DNA from: Amphibalanus amphitrite
Taxonomy: Eukaryota; Arthropoda; Thecostraca; Balanomorpha; Balanidae
Reading direction: 5' to 3'
DNA: 64,000 nucleotides
Assembly (NCBI RefSeq): GCF_019059575.1
Contig: NW_024881612.1
Coordinates: 992,001-1,056,000, forward strand
Shown: positions 1 through 10,190 of the stretch, piece by piece
Numbering within the stretch: position 1 is the first letter of the stretch
Layout of the letters: the number at the start of each line of letters is the position of its first letter
Program-made: the position numbers and the translations under genes
Notes under the pieces: generated by a model
Database searches by the model: none
Seen by the model: only the letters and a program-made list of their open reading frames with translations
What the model was told of the DNA's origin: nothing

Positions 1-33
1 ACCTGCTCTCGAAGGGACCCCGGGTTACCTGGG

Positions 34-237
34 TGTATCGTTCTCGGGCTCTCAGTACCGAGAAAGAGGCGTGGACTTCAACAGCGAATTCTATTATCTC
101 AGAGCATTTAGCATAGCGGGGAGATCAAGACAAAAACAAAGATTCGAGCGGGAACCAAACGTTACACTTTTGGCGCATCTGTGACAGGCAAGTAATCACA
201 CACTAAAACACTGCCATATTACGTGCATCACGTAACA
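34..237 (-). repeat. 3' LTR of the Gypsy element
   Basis: This is the second 204-bp LTR, identical to the one at 4319-4522. It is preceded on the minus strand by a purine-rich tract and followed by the CTGGG target duplication. Confidence 0.93.
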
Positions 238-249
238 TCCCTCTCCTTT
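238..249 (-). other. Polypurine tract
   Basis: The minus strand reads AAAGGAGAGGGA directly before the TG of the 3' LTR, the expected place and composition for plus-strand priming. Confidence 0.75.
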
Positions 250-261
250 AAGTTTGAACCA

Positions 262-3200
262 CTACAGGTTCAGCTTGAGAGGAGGACGGACACGTCGCCC
301 TGACCTGGTGCAGTTGGAGGCGACAGCGCTCTCTCCAACTGGCTCGGAATGCGCGGCCGGTTGCTCGCTCGTGGTGGCTCGCGTCGGAGTAGGCTGATGT
401 TCCGCCCCGTTCCTTGTTGCTGCCTGGGCTGTCGTGTGGCGCTGCTGTGGCGTCGTCGGCTGCGTAGCTCGTAGGAACTGACGGTTTCGACGGTAGATGA
501 CACCGTCTTCACTTTCTACTTCATAGCTCCTCGGCTTGAGCATGCTAGTCACGACAGCCTTCTTCCACGAGTTTCTGCCGTCGATTGGCTGCATTCGGAC
601 CGGTTCCCCCACTTGTAGGGGTCGCAGTTCTCGCCTGCCGGTGTGCCTGTCGTTTGCGGCAGCTTTCCTGGCTTCCAGTCGCTGTTTCTGGTTGATGTTC
701 TGCTTGGGCTGGAGAAGTGCTTTAGACGTTGGCACTCCTGTCCTTGTCCGTCGGCTCATCAGACGCTGTGCCGGGCTCGTGTCCATCCCTTCTTGTGGGG
801 TATTCCTGAGGTTCAGGAGACCCAGGTACGGGTCCTCTCCTGCGGCTCTGCTCCTCTTCATCATTCGCTTGACTGTCTTGACAGCGGCTTCAGCAGCTCC
901 ATTCCCTTTACTGTTGCCCGGACTTGACGTCTGGTGTTCGAATTGCCAGGCCTTGGCGAACTGCGCGAAGTGATAACTGGAGAATTGCGGGCCGTTGTCG
1001 CTTACCAGCACATCTGGTATGCCATGACGAGCAAACTGTGCCTTCAGTTTGGTGACCACCGCCTGTGAGGTTGTTTCTTTCAGGTAGTCTACCTCGACAA
1101 AGTGACTGAAGTAGTCTACAGTGACGAGGTAGTCACGGCCTTCAATAGTGAAGAGGTCAGTCCCGACCTTTTCCCATGGTCGGTCAGGCACTTCGTGGGC
1201 GTACACAGGCTCAGGCCCCTGCTTCATGGGAGTTTCGGCGCAGGTGTCGCATGACGCGAGGTACTCCCGGATGTCACTTGACATGCCTGGCCAGAAGATC
1301 AGATCTCGTGCTCTTCTCAGGCAGGAGTTTATGCCAGAGTGACCCGCATGGAGCTTGAGGAGCATTTCCTTCCTCATCGTCTTCGGGATGATCACCCTGT
1401 CTCCTCTTACAACGATACCGTCGTGCACTGACAGCTCGTCTCGATAGTTGTAGAATGGCTTTACACTATCCAGAAGACATGTTTTCTCAGACGGCCATCC
1501 AGCTCCGATGGTTTTCGTTAGCTCTTGTAGAGTTTGGTCCTGCTCGGTTGCCTTTCGGATGTCGTCCAAACGCTCTCGCCTGAAGGGCGCTGCATACACA
1601 GCGTGCACTTCTGCGTCCTCTCCTTCGTGCGTTTCTGGCGGTGGCGCGCGAGACATAGCGTCGGCCGCAGGGATCGCAGATCCCGGCTTGAACACTAGGG
1701 AGTAGTTGTACTTCTGAGTGTTCAGTAGCATGTTCTGCAGTCTTCTTGGGGCCTTGGATAGCGGCTTTTTCTTGATGCTGTCCAGCGGCTTGTGGTCGGT
1801 GACCACAGTGACGTGGCGACCGTAGGTGAAGTGGTGGAACTTCTCCAGGCCGTACTTCACTGCCAGCATCTCCTTCTCGATCTGGGCGTAGTTCCGCTCA
1901 GCAGGAGTCAGAGAGCGACTAGCGAACGCCACTGGTCTGCCATCTTGCATCATAACGGCTCCTAGCCCGTACTCGGACGCGTCGTTCTCCAGGACGAGGT
2001 CCTTCTGGGGGTCGTAGAACGCCAGCTTGACGTCAGCCTCAATCATTTTCTTCACGTCCTGGAACGCCTTCTTTTGGTTCTCGCTCCAGGTCCACGGCAC
2101 GTCCTTCCTCAACAGGTTCTGGAGGGGGTGGATCACCTCGGTCACATGAGGCAGGTAACGAGCCAGGTAGTTTGTCATCCCCAGGAATCTCCGGAGCTCT
2201 GTGACGTTTTCTGGGACAGGATAGGTAGTGATGGCCTTCACCTTTTCCGGATCTGACTGGAGGCCTTCTTCGGAGATCAGGTGCCCCATGAACACCATGG
2301 ACTTCTCTCGGAGCTTGCTCTTCTCCTTGTTGAGCTTGATTTTCTTCTCTCGACACCTCTCCAGGAACTTGCTCAGCCTGTCGTCGTGCTCCTTCATGTT
2401 GCGTCCGTGGATGATGACGTCATCTGCTACGCACAGTACACCTTCAAGTCCTTCCAGAGCCTGTTGGAGCTTCTTTTGGAAGATTTCGGCAGACACAGAG
2501 AGACCGAAGGGTAGGCGGAGCCATCTGTACCTGCCGTAGCAGGTCTGGAACGTGGTCAGCATGCTGGACTCCTTGTCCAGGCACACATGCCAATATCCTG
2601 ACTTCAGGTCCATCTTTGTGAAGACTCGAGACTGGCCCAACTCGTGGAGTGTGTCGTCTAGGATCGGCAGCGTCGTGTGTTCTCGCTGCAGGGCTTTGTT
2701 CAGCTCCTGTGGGTCAATGCAGACTCTTAGGCTCCCATCCTTTTTGTGAGTGATTGCCATCTGGCTTACCCATGGGGTTGGTTCTTCGACCTTCGCCAGC
2801 ACTTCCTGCTTCTCCATCAGGTCCAGTTCTTCTTTCAGCTTGGGCCGCACCGAGATGGGGACCCGCCTTGTGGGCATTATCACAGGCTTTGCCTCCTCAC
2901 TGACCTTGAGATGGTGCTCGCCTTCCAGCTTCCCCAGTCCTCCATCCATGACATCTTTGTAGTTGTCTTCCACATTGAGGTTGTGTACTTCTACAAAGTT
3001 ATCTGTCTGGACATTGATCAGTTTCATCTGCTGACTAGCTCGGAGTCCTAGCAGGGGAGTCAGGTTTCCTTCATACACTAGGAACTCTACTGAGTACAGA
3101 CGGCCATTTCGGGGGTTCCTCACCGTCCTGCGGCACGTACCTTCAGGTTTGAAGTCGCCCTGGTTCCAGGTGCGGATTATCTTGTTTGTTGGTGTCAGCT

Positions 3201-4158
3201 CTGTGGCATACCTCTTAGGCAGCAGGTTGACACTGGATCCAGTGTCCACCTGGAAGTGGACTTCTTCATCGTCCAGTAGCATGGCACACTTCACTTCCTT
3301 CTTCTGATCCGACACGGCCAGGACGTTGACCCACTCAGGCTCTTCATCGTCTTGGACATGATGCACTCTCTGTCTGTGCTGCGGAGTGAAGCATTGTGAG
3401 GCAGAGTGGTTTTTGAGGCCACATTTCTTACATGTTTTTCCATATGCTGGGCAAAGTTCCTTCTTCATTTTGTGACTTTCGCCACAGAACTTGCAGGTCC
3501 TCACGTCTCCTGGATGCCTCATCTGTTTCTTCTGGTTGAAACCTTTCCTTTTTTCAGTAGTCACTTTGTGAATCTGCTCATTTGGCCGCATGGCTCGGTT
3601 TTGGGCCAAAGCACTCTCTGAAGCTTTGCAGATGTCTATGCACTGCTCTAGAGTGAGATCACGACACTTCAGCAGTTCAGTCTGAACCTTTGAGTCGTTA
3701 ACACCAAGGACGATTCTGTCCATGATCATTGCAGGCAGACAGTCATTGCAGAACCCACAAGTCTTTACCAGGTCTCTCAGATCAGATATAAAAGCATCTA
3801 CTGGCTCACCTTCTGCTTGCTTTCTGCTGTTGAAGATAAACCTCTCATAGGTTTGGTTCACTTCCCCGACGCAGAACTTTTCCATCTTCTCCATGATCTC
3901 TGCTGCAGTACGCTCCTCTTCAGGGGTGTCAAACTGAAACCCATTGTACACTTTGAGGGCGTCGTCAGCCAGCAGGTTGAGGAGGAGTGCAACCTGTACT
4001 CTTCTTTCGAGATTCTCAAAGCCAGAAAGAATGGTGTACGATGACCATCTTTGAGAGAACAGCTTCCAATTTTCAGCAGCATTTCCCCCCACTGAGAATG
4101 GCTGGGGTGGTCGGATGCCAGGAATGGCCACAGTGTGGTTATTTCCTTCATTAGACAT
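262..4158 (-). CDS. Gag-Pol polyprotein of Ty3/Gypsy element
   Basis: A 1298-residue polyprotein fills the element. The N-terminal 200 residues are a Gag capsid-like region. Two zinc-knuckle-like Cys/His clusters follow near residues 222-257. An aspartic protease motif (VDTGSS) lies near 304. Reverse transcriptase follows with the catalytic ADD core (VADDVIIHG). RNase H is marked by NDASEYGLGAV and TDHKPLD. The integrase has a zinc-binding HHCC region (HAGHSG through CDTC) and a catalytic core with DYFSHFVEV, SDNGPQFSS and GNGAAEAAVK. The order PR-RT-RH-IN is that of Ty3/Gypsy, and one frame for Gag and Pol is known in Mag-like members. The protein would build the particle and copy and integrate the element. 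The capsid region resembles that of the element at 38569-40401 (shared CGFCNDC/CGFCDDC-type motif), so the two belong to related lineages. Confidence 0.94.
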   Translation of the reverse strand: MSNEGNNHTVAIPGIRPPQPFSVGGNAAENWKLFSQRWSSYTILSGFENLERRVQVALLLNLLADDALKVYNGFQFDTPEEERTAAEIMEKMEKFCVGEVNQTYERFIFNSRKQAEGEPVDAFISDLRDLVKTCGFCNDCLPAMIMDRIVLGVNDSKVQTELLKCRDLTLEQCIDICKASESALAQNRAMRPNEQIHKVTTEKRKGFNQKKQMRHPGDVRTCKFCGESHKMKKELCPAYGKTCKKCGLKNHSASQCFTPQHRQRVHHVQDDEEPEWVNVLAVSDQKKEVKCAMLLDDEEVHFQVDTGSSVNLLPKRYATELTPTNKIIRTWNQGDFKPEGTCRRTVRNPRNGRLYSVEFLVYEGNLTPLLGLRASQQMKLINVQTDNFVEVHNLNVEDNYKDVMDGGLGKLEGEHHLKVSEEAKPVIMPTRRVPISVRPKLKEELDLMEKQEVLAKVEEPTPWVSQMAITHKKDGSLRVCIDPQELNKALQREHTTLPILDDTLHELGQSRVFTKMDLKSGYWHVCLDKESSMLTTFQTCYGRYRWLRLPFGLSVSAEIFQKKLQQALEGLEGVLCVADDVIIHGRNMKEHDDRLSKFLERCREKKIKLNKEKSKLREKSMVFMGHLISEEGLQSDPEKVKAITTYPVPENVTELRRFLGMTNYLARYLPHVTEVIHPLQNLLRKDVPWTWSENQKKAFQDVKKMIEADVKLAFYDPQKDLVLENDASEYGLGAVMMQDGRPVAFASRSLTPAERNYAQIEKEMLAVKYGLEKFHHFTYGRHVTVVTDHKPLDSIKKKPLSKAPRRLQNMLLNTQKYNYSLVFKPGSAIPAADAMSRAPPPETHEGEDAEVHAVYAAPFRRERLDDIRKATEQDQTLQELTKTIGAGWPSEKTCLLDSVKPFYNYRDELSVHDGIVVRGDRVIIPKTMRKEMLLKLHAGHSGINSCLRRARDLIFWPGMSSDIREYLASCDTCAETPMKQGPEPVYAHEVPDRPWEKVGTDLFTIEGRDYLVTVDYFSHFVEVDYLKETTSQAVVTKLKAQFARHGIPDVLVSDNGPQFSSYHFAQFAKAWQFEHQTSSPGNSKGNGAAEAAVKTVKRMMKRSRAAGEDPYLGLLNLRNTPQEGMDTSPAQRLMSRRTRTGVPTSKALLQPKQNINQKQRLEARKAAANDRHTGRRELRPLQVGEPVRMQPIDGRNSWKKAVVTSMLKPRSYEVESEDGVIYRRNRQFLRATQPTTPQQRHTTAQAATRNGAEHQPTPTRATTSEQPAAHSEPVGESAVASNCTRSGRRVRPPLKLNL

Positions 4159-4300
4159 GTTGTCTTGGCTTGTACCTACTGCTTGGTGTGCGCCGAGATT
4201 GCCTCAAAATCTTGAGAGTACCTTGTGCGTTTCTCCAGGTGGAAAGATTATCTCAAAACACATTCAAGACAGTGTTTAAAGAACCACATAGGCTACTAAG

Positions 4301-4318
4301 GTCTCACAGCTGCCACCA
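4301..4318 (-). other. Primer-binding site, tRNA-Leu-like
   Basis: Immediately inside the 5' LTR the minus strand reads TGGTGGCAGC. This is complementary to the 3' end CCA plus acceptor of metazoan tRNA-Leu (AAG/UAG type), as recalled from known tRNA sequences. The match weakens after about 10 bases. Confidence 0.6.
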
Positions 4319-4522
4319 TGTATCGTTCTCGGGCTCTCAGTACCGAGAAAGAGGCGTGGACTTCAACAGCGAATTCTATTATCTCAGAGCATTTAGCATA
4401 GCGGGGAGATCAAGACAAAAACAAAGATTCGAGCGGGAACCAAACGTTACACTTTTGGCGCATCTGTGACAGGCAAGTAATCACACACTAAAACACTGCC
4501 ATATTACGTGCATCACGTAACA
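4319..4522 (-). repeat. 5' LTR of the Gypsy element
   Basis: This copy is 204 bp, starts TGTTACGTG on the minus strand and ends CGATACA. It matches the other LTR base for base by eye. It is followed internally by a tRNA-like primer-binding site. Confidence 0.93.
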
Positions 4523-5160
4523 CTGGGGGCCACTGTCAACCCAGGCAGGGACGTATCCAGAACATTTCGATGGGGGGGGGGGATTGGGAACAGTGGGTCC
4601 GGACTCCGGTTCCCCCTTGCGGACGGGCCCCTCTGTCTGTCTATCTCACTGTCTGCCTGTCTGTCTGTCTAAGCGCTGATAAAACGTGGAAAATTGGCAT
4701 ATAAAAGTATCATTTTGCTTGAGAAATCTGCATAAAATGCACGATCTTTTATGAAGAAGTGAAGCGAGCGAGCCCCTCAGAGTCGCCGGTGTTGGCCCCT
4801 CAGACGTGTCTGTAAAAGGCGTCAGATGCGCTGGTGTGGGGTCCACACAGGCGCCGTTGTGGGGGCCTTAGGACTTAGAGACGCTGGTAGGGGCCGTCAT
4901 AGGCATGTACAGTCCACAGCAGAAGTAATGTGGGGTTTCAGTCCTGGGTATGTTCTGCTTCTGAAGCTTAGGAACGATTAGCCAGACTACAATGAAACTT
5001 TGAATGTAGCTTATATGTATGGTCACCCTTGCAGCTGCAACTTTAGCTATTGACATCTTCTTTTCGATCACTCCGCATTAAACAATCGCCAGTCGAAGCC
5101 AACCGTTGAGATTGGTAAAACCCTACATTACTTTAGCGGTGGGCTGTACATATGTGGCCC
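4523..5160. other. Flank of Gypsy insertion: low-complexity DNA, no gene seen
   Basis: After the target duplication there is a G-run (4566-4582), a TGTC-type microsatellite at about 4631-4670 and a start of the GCCCTCAGA satellite near 4770-4870. Positions 4890-5160 look like ordinary non-coding sequence. No gene is supported. Confidence 0.6.
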
Positions 5161-6370
5161 TGAGAGTTACTAATGGCCCTTCGTAGGCCGGCAAGGGAAC
5201 CTCAGATGCCGGTAAGAGGCCCTCAGAGTCGCTGGTAAGTGGCCGTTAGATGCGCTGGTATAGAGCCCTCGGAGGCGCCGGTGAGCGGGCCTTCAGTAAG
5301 AGACCGCTGGTGTGGGGCCCTTAGAGGTGGCAGCGAGGGCCCTCCCAGGCGCCATTATGAGGGCCCTCAGAAACAATGGTGTGGGCCGCGGGGGCATATC
5401 AAACAGGTGTGGGCCCTTACAGCTGATCCCTCATTAGCCTTCAAGGACCCTCAGAGGCCGGCAAGGTCCTTCAGAACCTGAGGTGGGGCCCTTCTGAAGA
5501 TAAGTGTGGCCACATAAGAGCCCATGACGTGTTCTCAAAAGCCCCGTGGTGTCCTTTCACTCCTTTCCAGTTGAAGCGTGGCCAGCGCGGACTCTCTGAT
5601 GTCAATTGGCACCGTAGGGCCCCTAGGGCCCGAGGGGACCCTAAACCATGTAACGGACACGTGTCCCCTCGCCCCCTGGCTATGCCATTGAATCCAAGTG
5701 ATCAGGGGCCCTTTAGGTAATCAGGGGCCTCTCAGGTGACTGCAGGGGCTTTTCAATTGATCAGGGGCCCACCAGGTTACCGTGACCAGGGACCTTCTGA
5801 TAATCAGGGGCCGGTCATACCAGGGGCTCCTCGGACAACTAAGGGCCTTCATGTGACTACAGAGGCCCTTCAGATAACCAGGTACTTCCCGGGTAAGCAT
5901 GGCCCCTCAGGTGACCAGGGCTTCTTCAGATGACTGGCCAGGGGCCATCCAGGGGATCAGGGGCCCCTTGGGTAACTAGGGGCCCTCAGATAACCAGGGG
6001 CCCCTCAGGTAACCAGAGGCCCCTCGGGTAACCAGGGCCCTTCAGGTAACCAGGGGCCCTCATAACCAGGGGTCCTTTACCAGGAGTCCTACAGATAACC
6101 AGGGGTCACTCAGGTAACCAGGGGACCCTCACGTAAACAGGGGACCCGTGACCAGGAGCCCTCAGGTAACCAGGGGCCCTCAGGCGACCAGGGGCCCCTC
6201 GGGTAGCCAGGGGGTCCCTTAGACAACCAGGAACCTCTCAGACAACCAGGGGCCCCTCAGATAACTAGGGACCCCTCAGGTAACTAGGGGCCCCTCAGGT
6301 AACTAGGGGCTCCTCAGGTGACCAGGGGGACCCCCAGGTAACCAGGGGCCCTTCAGGTAGCCAGGAGCTC
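5161..6370. repeat. Degenerate GC-rich satellite (GCCCTCAGA and CTCAGGTAACCAGGGGCC types)
   Basis: Irregular units of about 20-30 bp repeat throughout. To about 5500 the unit resembles GCCCTCAGAGGCGCCGGT; from about 5690 to 6370 it becomes CTCAGGTAACCAGGGGCC. The first type recurs at 14816-15640 and 62991-63700. The short open frames across it are by-products of GC-rich repetition. Confidence 0.85.
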
Positions 6371-6617
6371 TCAGGTGGTTAGGGGCCCTCTGTGTTCGTC
6401 ACTGTGATAGATATCGCTCTTTGATATTAGTTTTTCTTCCGAGTAAAAGACGTTCTGTCTGGTACTGGAATTAAGGCAGGGAGACCCAGAAAGTCCTCGT
6501 CACGCTGGTCCCACTGAGTTATCCTTAGACCTCAGGGGCCCTCGAGGCCCCCTTGGGTACGTCACTGCACTCAAGTGACCCACACTGTAAACCAAATCTA
6601 CAAGTTGGCTCCTTGTT

Positions 6618-6872
6618 ACAAGTTTGGTTCCAATTCGCATAGGCGTCACCTTGTCGATTCACCAACCCCAGGCTTGTTGGCCAACAAACTAACAGTTTGT
6701 CTACAAGTTTGGTTCCAATTCGCATAGGCGTCACCTTGTCGATTCACCAACCCCAGGCTTGTTGGCCAACAAACTAACAGTTTGTCTACAAGTTTGGTTC
6801 CAATTCGCATAGGCGTCACCTTGTTGAGTACTAGTCTGGGCCTTGTGGACCTACCAACTTCTGGATAGGCAT
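6618..6872. repeat. 85-bp tandem repeat, about 3 copies
   Basis: The motif ACAAGTTTGGTTCCAATTCG begins at 6618, 6703 and 6788, an exact 85-bp period. The last copy is partial and diverges after about 6825. The sequence GTTGGCCAACAAAC inside each unit is partly palindromic. Confidence 0.9.
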
Positions 6873-6899
6873 ATTCGTTTCCTTGTCGGTTCACCAACC

Positions 6900-7691
6900 C
6901 CTGGTTTGTTGATGAACTAGCCTTTGACTGGGCATTGCTAGCTTACAAATTGTCAACAAGTAAGTGTACTAACGCTCTGTTCGAACTTGTCAACAATCGC
7001 TTTGTTTGCGTTGATAACATTAAGAACTTACGATTCGCGTTCGTTTTCAATTGCGACGATACTGATTCAGGAAATATTTTCTATACGGACCGGTTATTTT
7101 TTGCCTGGAAGTGGTGCACAATACCATGACTGGCATCAGTTATTGCTCAAAGGCTTGCGCTGACAAGAAACGAAATACCTACTGATGGGTTATATAATCA
7201 ATGAATGCATACATCACATCCATTCGGAAGTTTCTGGGATCATTACTATTTATTACGGTCACGTAATTAATACTATTGACTGGAGACAATTCCGACTGCA
7301 TATTTTCGAATGGATGTGGTAAATGCATGAGGTAGGTATACCCAGTGGGTATACCTATCGTGCACCGTCAGCATATAAGTCTTTGAAGCAAGAACTGCTG
7401 CGTATGTGGAAGAACATGGTTTTGTGCACCGCATCAAGCCAGAAGTATAACATGCCCGTATGACGAATATTTCCTGAACATTGACCATAACAATCATGGC
7501 AGTTGCACGATCACGCAGATAATTCGAATAAATCATGATCGCCAACCAGATTAGCTTTTACAGTTCATATATGTCCATCAGTTAAGTTAAAAACACAAAG
7601 AGTTGAATTAAAGGCAAATAAATGTATTTATACTCGTATATAAAAAACACCGACCGCAAAACATCTGCTCACATGTGCATGCGTCTGGCCC
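6900..7691. other. Non-coding stretch with a short palindrome; no gene seen
   Basis: This AT-richer stretch contains only short frames with no recognisable domain. The single notable structure is a near-perfect palindrome at 7333-7357 with 12-bp arms (TAGGTATACCCA) around one base. Confidence 0.5.
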
Positions 7692-7972
7692 ACTTACATT
7701 GCGCGCGCAGGGGAAGGGAGGCGTCTCGAACGCGGGTATAGGCACGATTAGTGCATCCCGCAGGCCAGAGGGGGCCTCACCCACAGCACGAACACCACAG
7801 TTCACAGATTTCACTTTTTACTGCACAAATGCTGGAACAGCCCTCGTCGCTGCTCCAGGCTGCACGGCGGCCGCGCGACAACTGCTGGTTCGAAACCGCC
7901 GCGCCGGGGCCCGATAACGGCTGGCGGCGACCGCTGATTGGTCCGCCAAGTCTGACGTCATAGGCGCAGCTG
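7692..7972 (-). promoter_or_regulatory. Possible promoter and first exon (minus strand)
   Basis: Read on the minus strand, an E-box (CAGCTG, 7967-7972), a perfect CRE (TGACGTCA, 7953-7960) and a CCAAT box (7937-7941) lead into a GC-rich stretch. About 240 bases further on there is an ideal splice donor, AAT/GTAAGT (7692-7697). The spacing would suit a short first exon in a CpG-rich promoter. No downstream exon is identified, and a promoter-bearing repeat would look the same. This is inference from motifs only. Confidence 0.3.
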
Positions 7973-8229
7973 ACCATGTGTTTGCTGACCAGCTGACTAG
8001 TACAAGTTAGGCGCCGGTTAAATAACCATGCGGCAACAAGTTTCCAAAACTGGTTAAGAAACAAACGTTGAAACAAATGTAGAGTTGGTCTGGATACTGA
8101 GAAGTTGGTGTGCATAGTAACTATTGACTCGTAGTTGTCACCTGACAAGCAATGCACCAGACAACGGCTTGTTTAAAAATTATCAGTTGGTAAACATACC
8201 AAGAGATGATTGGTTATATTACACAAGAC

Positions 8230-8559
8230 TTGTCAATTTGGTTTACAGTGCAAAGGGCCCACTTGCGTGTCTGATCCCAAAGGGGGAGGCCATGGCCTCT
8301 TGGCCTCCCCCCTGGATACGCCACTGACCCTGGGTCAGAGGGCCGTGATTGTCCCGACGTGATTTTTGTGATTCCCGTGTATTTTGTTCGCCTCCGGCGT
8401 GATTTTGGCCAAGCCCTGACAGGGGCGCGGGAACTACTCTCAGTTGGGGGGGGGGGAGGGGGCACACCATAATAGAGATCAACCTGTAAGGTACCCCCAG
8501 ATCTACCCCACGTTCAATGTCACTCAGACGGCGTGTAGGGGAAAGCCGATGATACCCAA
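8230..8559. repeat. Repeat end with CAGTGGCGTATCCAG motif and G-run
   Basis: The minus strand carries CAGTGGCGTATCCAG at 8312-8326 next to a GGGGGGAGG tract. Similar GTAGC/GTATCC words beside G-runs recur near 4549, 6567 and 15833, so this is probably one end of a dispersed DNA-transposon family. The opposite end was not located. A second G-run lies at 8446-8460. Confidence 0.4.
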
Positions 8560-9296
8560 TTTTAAGGTCCTAGGTCATTGGTTGACCTTCCAGGTCAGGT
8601 CAATGACCCAAAGTCGGGAAAATCGGGACCTGTTAGAAAGTCGTAAAGTGTGGCTTCTAAGGGGTTTTTCGGGGTGCTGATCACGAATATCGTGTTAGTT
8701 TTGATCACAGATGATGTCTTGAAGCATTTAGACCAGGTCGGGTCAGGTCAGGTCAGGTCAACCAGTAGGCGTCGTGACGGGTATTCGTAGTACGTGTCAA
8801 CCGCCTCTGACAGCTTCGTAACATGTTACGAAGTCACCAAAACTACTTCGTAAATGTTCAAATGGTTGCTAAATTCGAATTCAGCTCCAAAAACTAGCTT
8901 AGAAACATGTAAAACTCGAAAAAGTGAACCGAGGTCACCCGAGGTCACCAAAGGTCAATGACCTGACCTGACCTTCAGGTGACCTTGACACACACGGGAG
9001 TAACATCAAATCACATGTTTGAACGTTTGAAACCACGAAAAGCTTGCAAACACGCGGCTAGTGCGAGCCGACATACGTGAAATCGCGATTCCGGCCAAAC
9101 ATGGTCTCGGAAAAGAGGTCACAGGTCAAAGGTCATTTGGGTCAGGGTCATGAAATTTTCAGGGTAGGTGTAAAATTGATCAATGCGAGGGTACTGAAAG
9201 TTTCGTCGCGATCGGCCGCTTTTTACTTGAGTTATTCGCGAAAAACCATGGGGGGGGGTCCATCCGACCCCCCCCCCCCTACACATGCGAGGGTTA
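8560..9296. repeat. AGGTCA-rich repeat family, copy 1
   Basis: The stretch is dense in AGGTCA/TGACCT hexamers, including a GGTCA x4 run at 8741-8760 and inverted and direct pairs near 8575-8610 and 8930-8990. It ends in GAGGGTTAAG right beside a zinc-finger gene fragment. Copies 2 and 3 end with the same GGGTTAAG word. Confidence 0.7.
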
Positions 9297-9455
9297 AGAT
9301 GTGATGAAACAGAAAATCGTGCGGGGCAGTTGGAGCAGCCGTTGCGGCCACTCTCCTGTGTGGATTCGCATATGAGCTATTCGGGCCGACCGTTGAACGA
9401 ACCGTGCCGTGCAAATGGAGCATCCAAAACGCTTCTCACCTGTGTCCGCACGTGT
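9297..9455 (-). pseudogene. C2H2 zinc-finger gene fragment (3' end)
   Basis: The minus strand encodes one C2H2 finger (CSICTARFVQRSARIAHMRIH) and the tail TGEWPQR...FITS, homologous to the C-terminal end of the three zinc-finger copies in the window. The rest of the gene is missing. It is valuable as an uninterrupted version of the site into which the LINE at 19338-27409 inserted. Confidence 0.8.
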
Positions 9456-9671
9456 ACGTTCTAAATCCTGTAAAGCGTAAGCTTTAATTCCTTGTAAATG
9501 ATCCTCTAGTACTGAAGGCATTGTAAAGCTCAAACATTTCAAACCGCGCCGGACCGGGGGGTATTTAAACACCCCCTTAGGTTTTTGGCACACCTGTTCA
9601 GTGTTCATGCATCTTTTCTACACAGGCTGTGAAAATTTCAGACCCAGGGCTCTCAAGGTCAGGTCACCAGG

Positions 9672-10180
9672 TCACGGCAAGTGACCTCACCTCAGAAAAG
9701 TTGCAATCCTCGTCATAGGTGCACCGACTGTACAATCACCTAGAAACTTTCGGCGATTGATAAGAGTAACAGTATTTAAAATATCTCGGAATTTTGATGT
9801 CGGTGACCTAAGGTCAGGCCAATTTTACGACCTCTCCATTATAAGTCAAAGGGAGAAAACTGAAATGTGTCTATTTTGGACGAATGTTGTTCAAAACCCA
9901 CTCAAACATCGGTTCATAGGTGACCTCACCTCACGGCAAGTGACCTCACCTCAGAAAAGTTGCAATCCTCGTCATAGGTGCACCGACTGTACAATCACCT
10001 AGAAACTTTCGGCGATTGATAAGAGTAACAGTATTTAAAATATCTCGGAATTTTGATGTCGGTGACCTAAGGTCAGGCCAATTTTACGACCTCTCCATTA
10101 TAAGTCAAAGGGAGAAAACTGAAATGTGTCTATTTTGGACGAATGTTGTTCAAAACCCACTCAAACATCGGTTCATAGGT
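9672..10180. repeat. 259-bp tandem duplication
   Basis: The segment starting TCACGGCAAGTGACCTCACC at 9672 recurs at 9931, exactly 259 bp later, and the two copies look identical by eye. The identity indicates a recent duplication. The short open frame in each copy is not a convincing gene. Confidence 0.93.
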
Positions 10181-10190
10181 AAAAATGACA

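Larger units (their letters stand above)
34..4522 (-). mobile_element. Ty3/Gypsy LTR retrotransposon, apparently whole
   Basis: Two 204-bp LTRs, identical by eye, bound a single gag-pol reading frame on the minus strand. The LTRs run TG to CA on that strand and the element is flanked on both sides by the 5-bp duplication CTGGG (29-33 and 4523-4527). A primer-binding site starting TGG lies directly inside the 5' LTR and a purine tract directly before the 3' LTR. Identical LTRs imply a very recent insertion. The element looks whole, with no break seen. It landed in a degenerate GC-rich satellite region. Family placement (Ty3/Gypsy, Mag-like because of the single ORF) is inference from domain order; the clade would need a tree. 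Confidence 0.93.
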
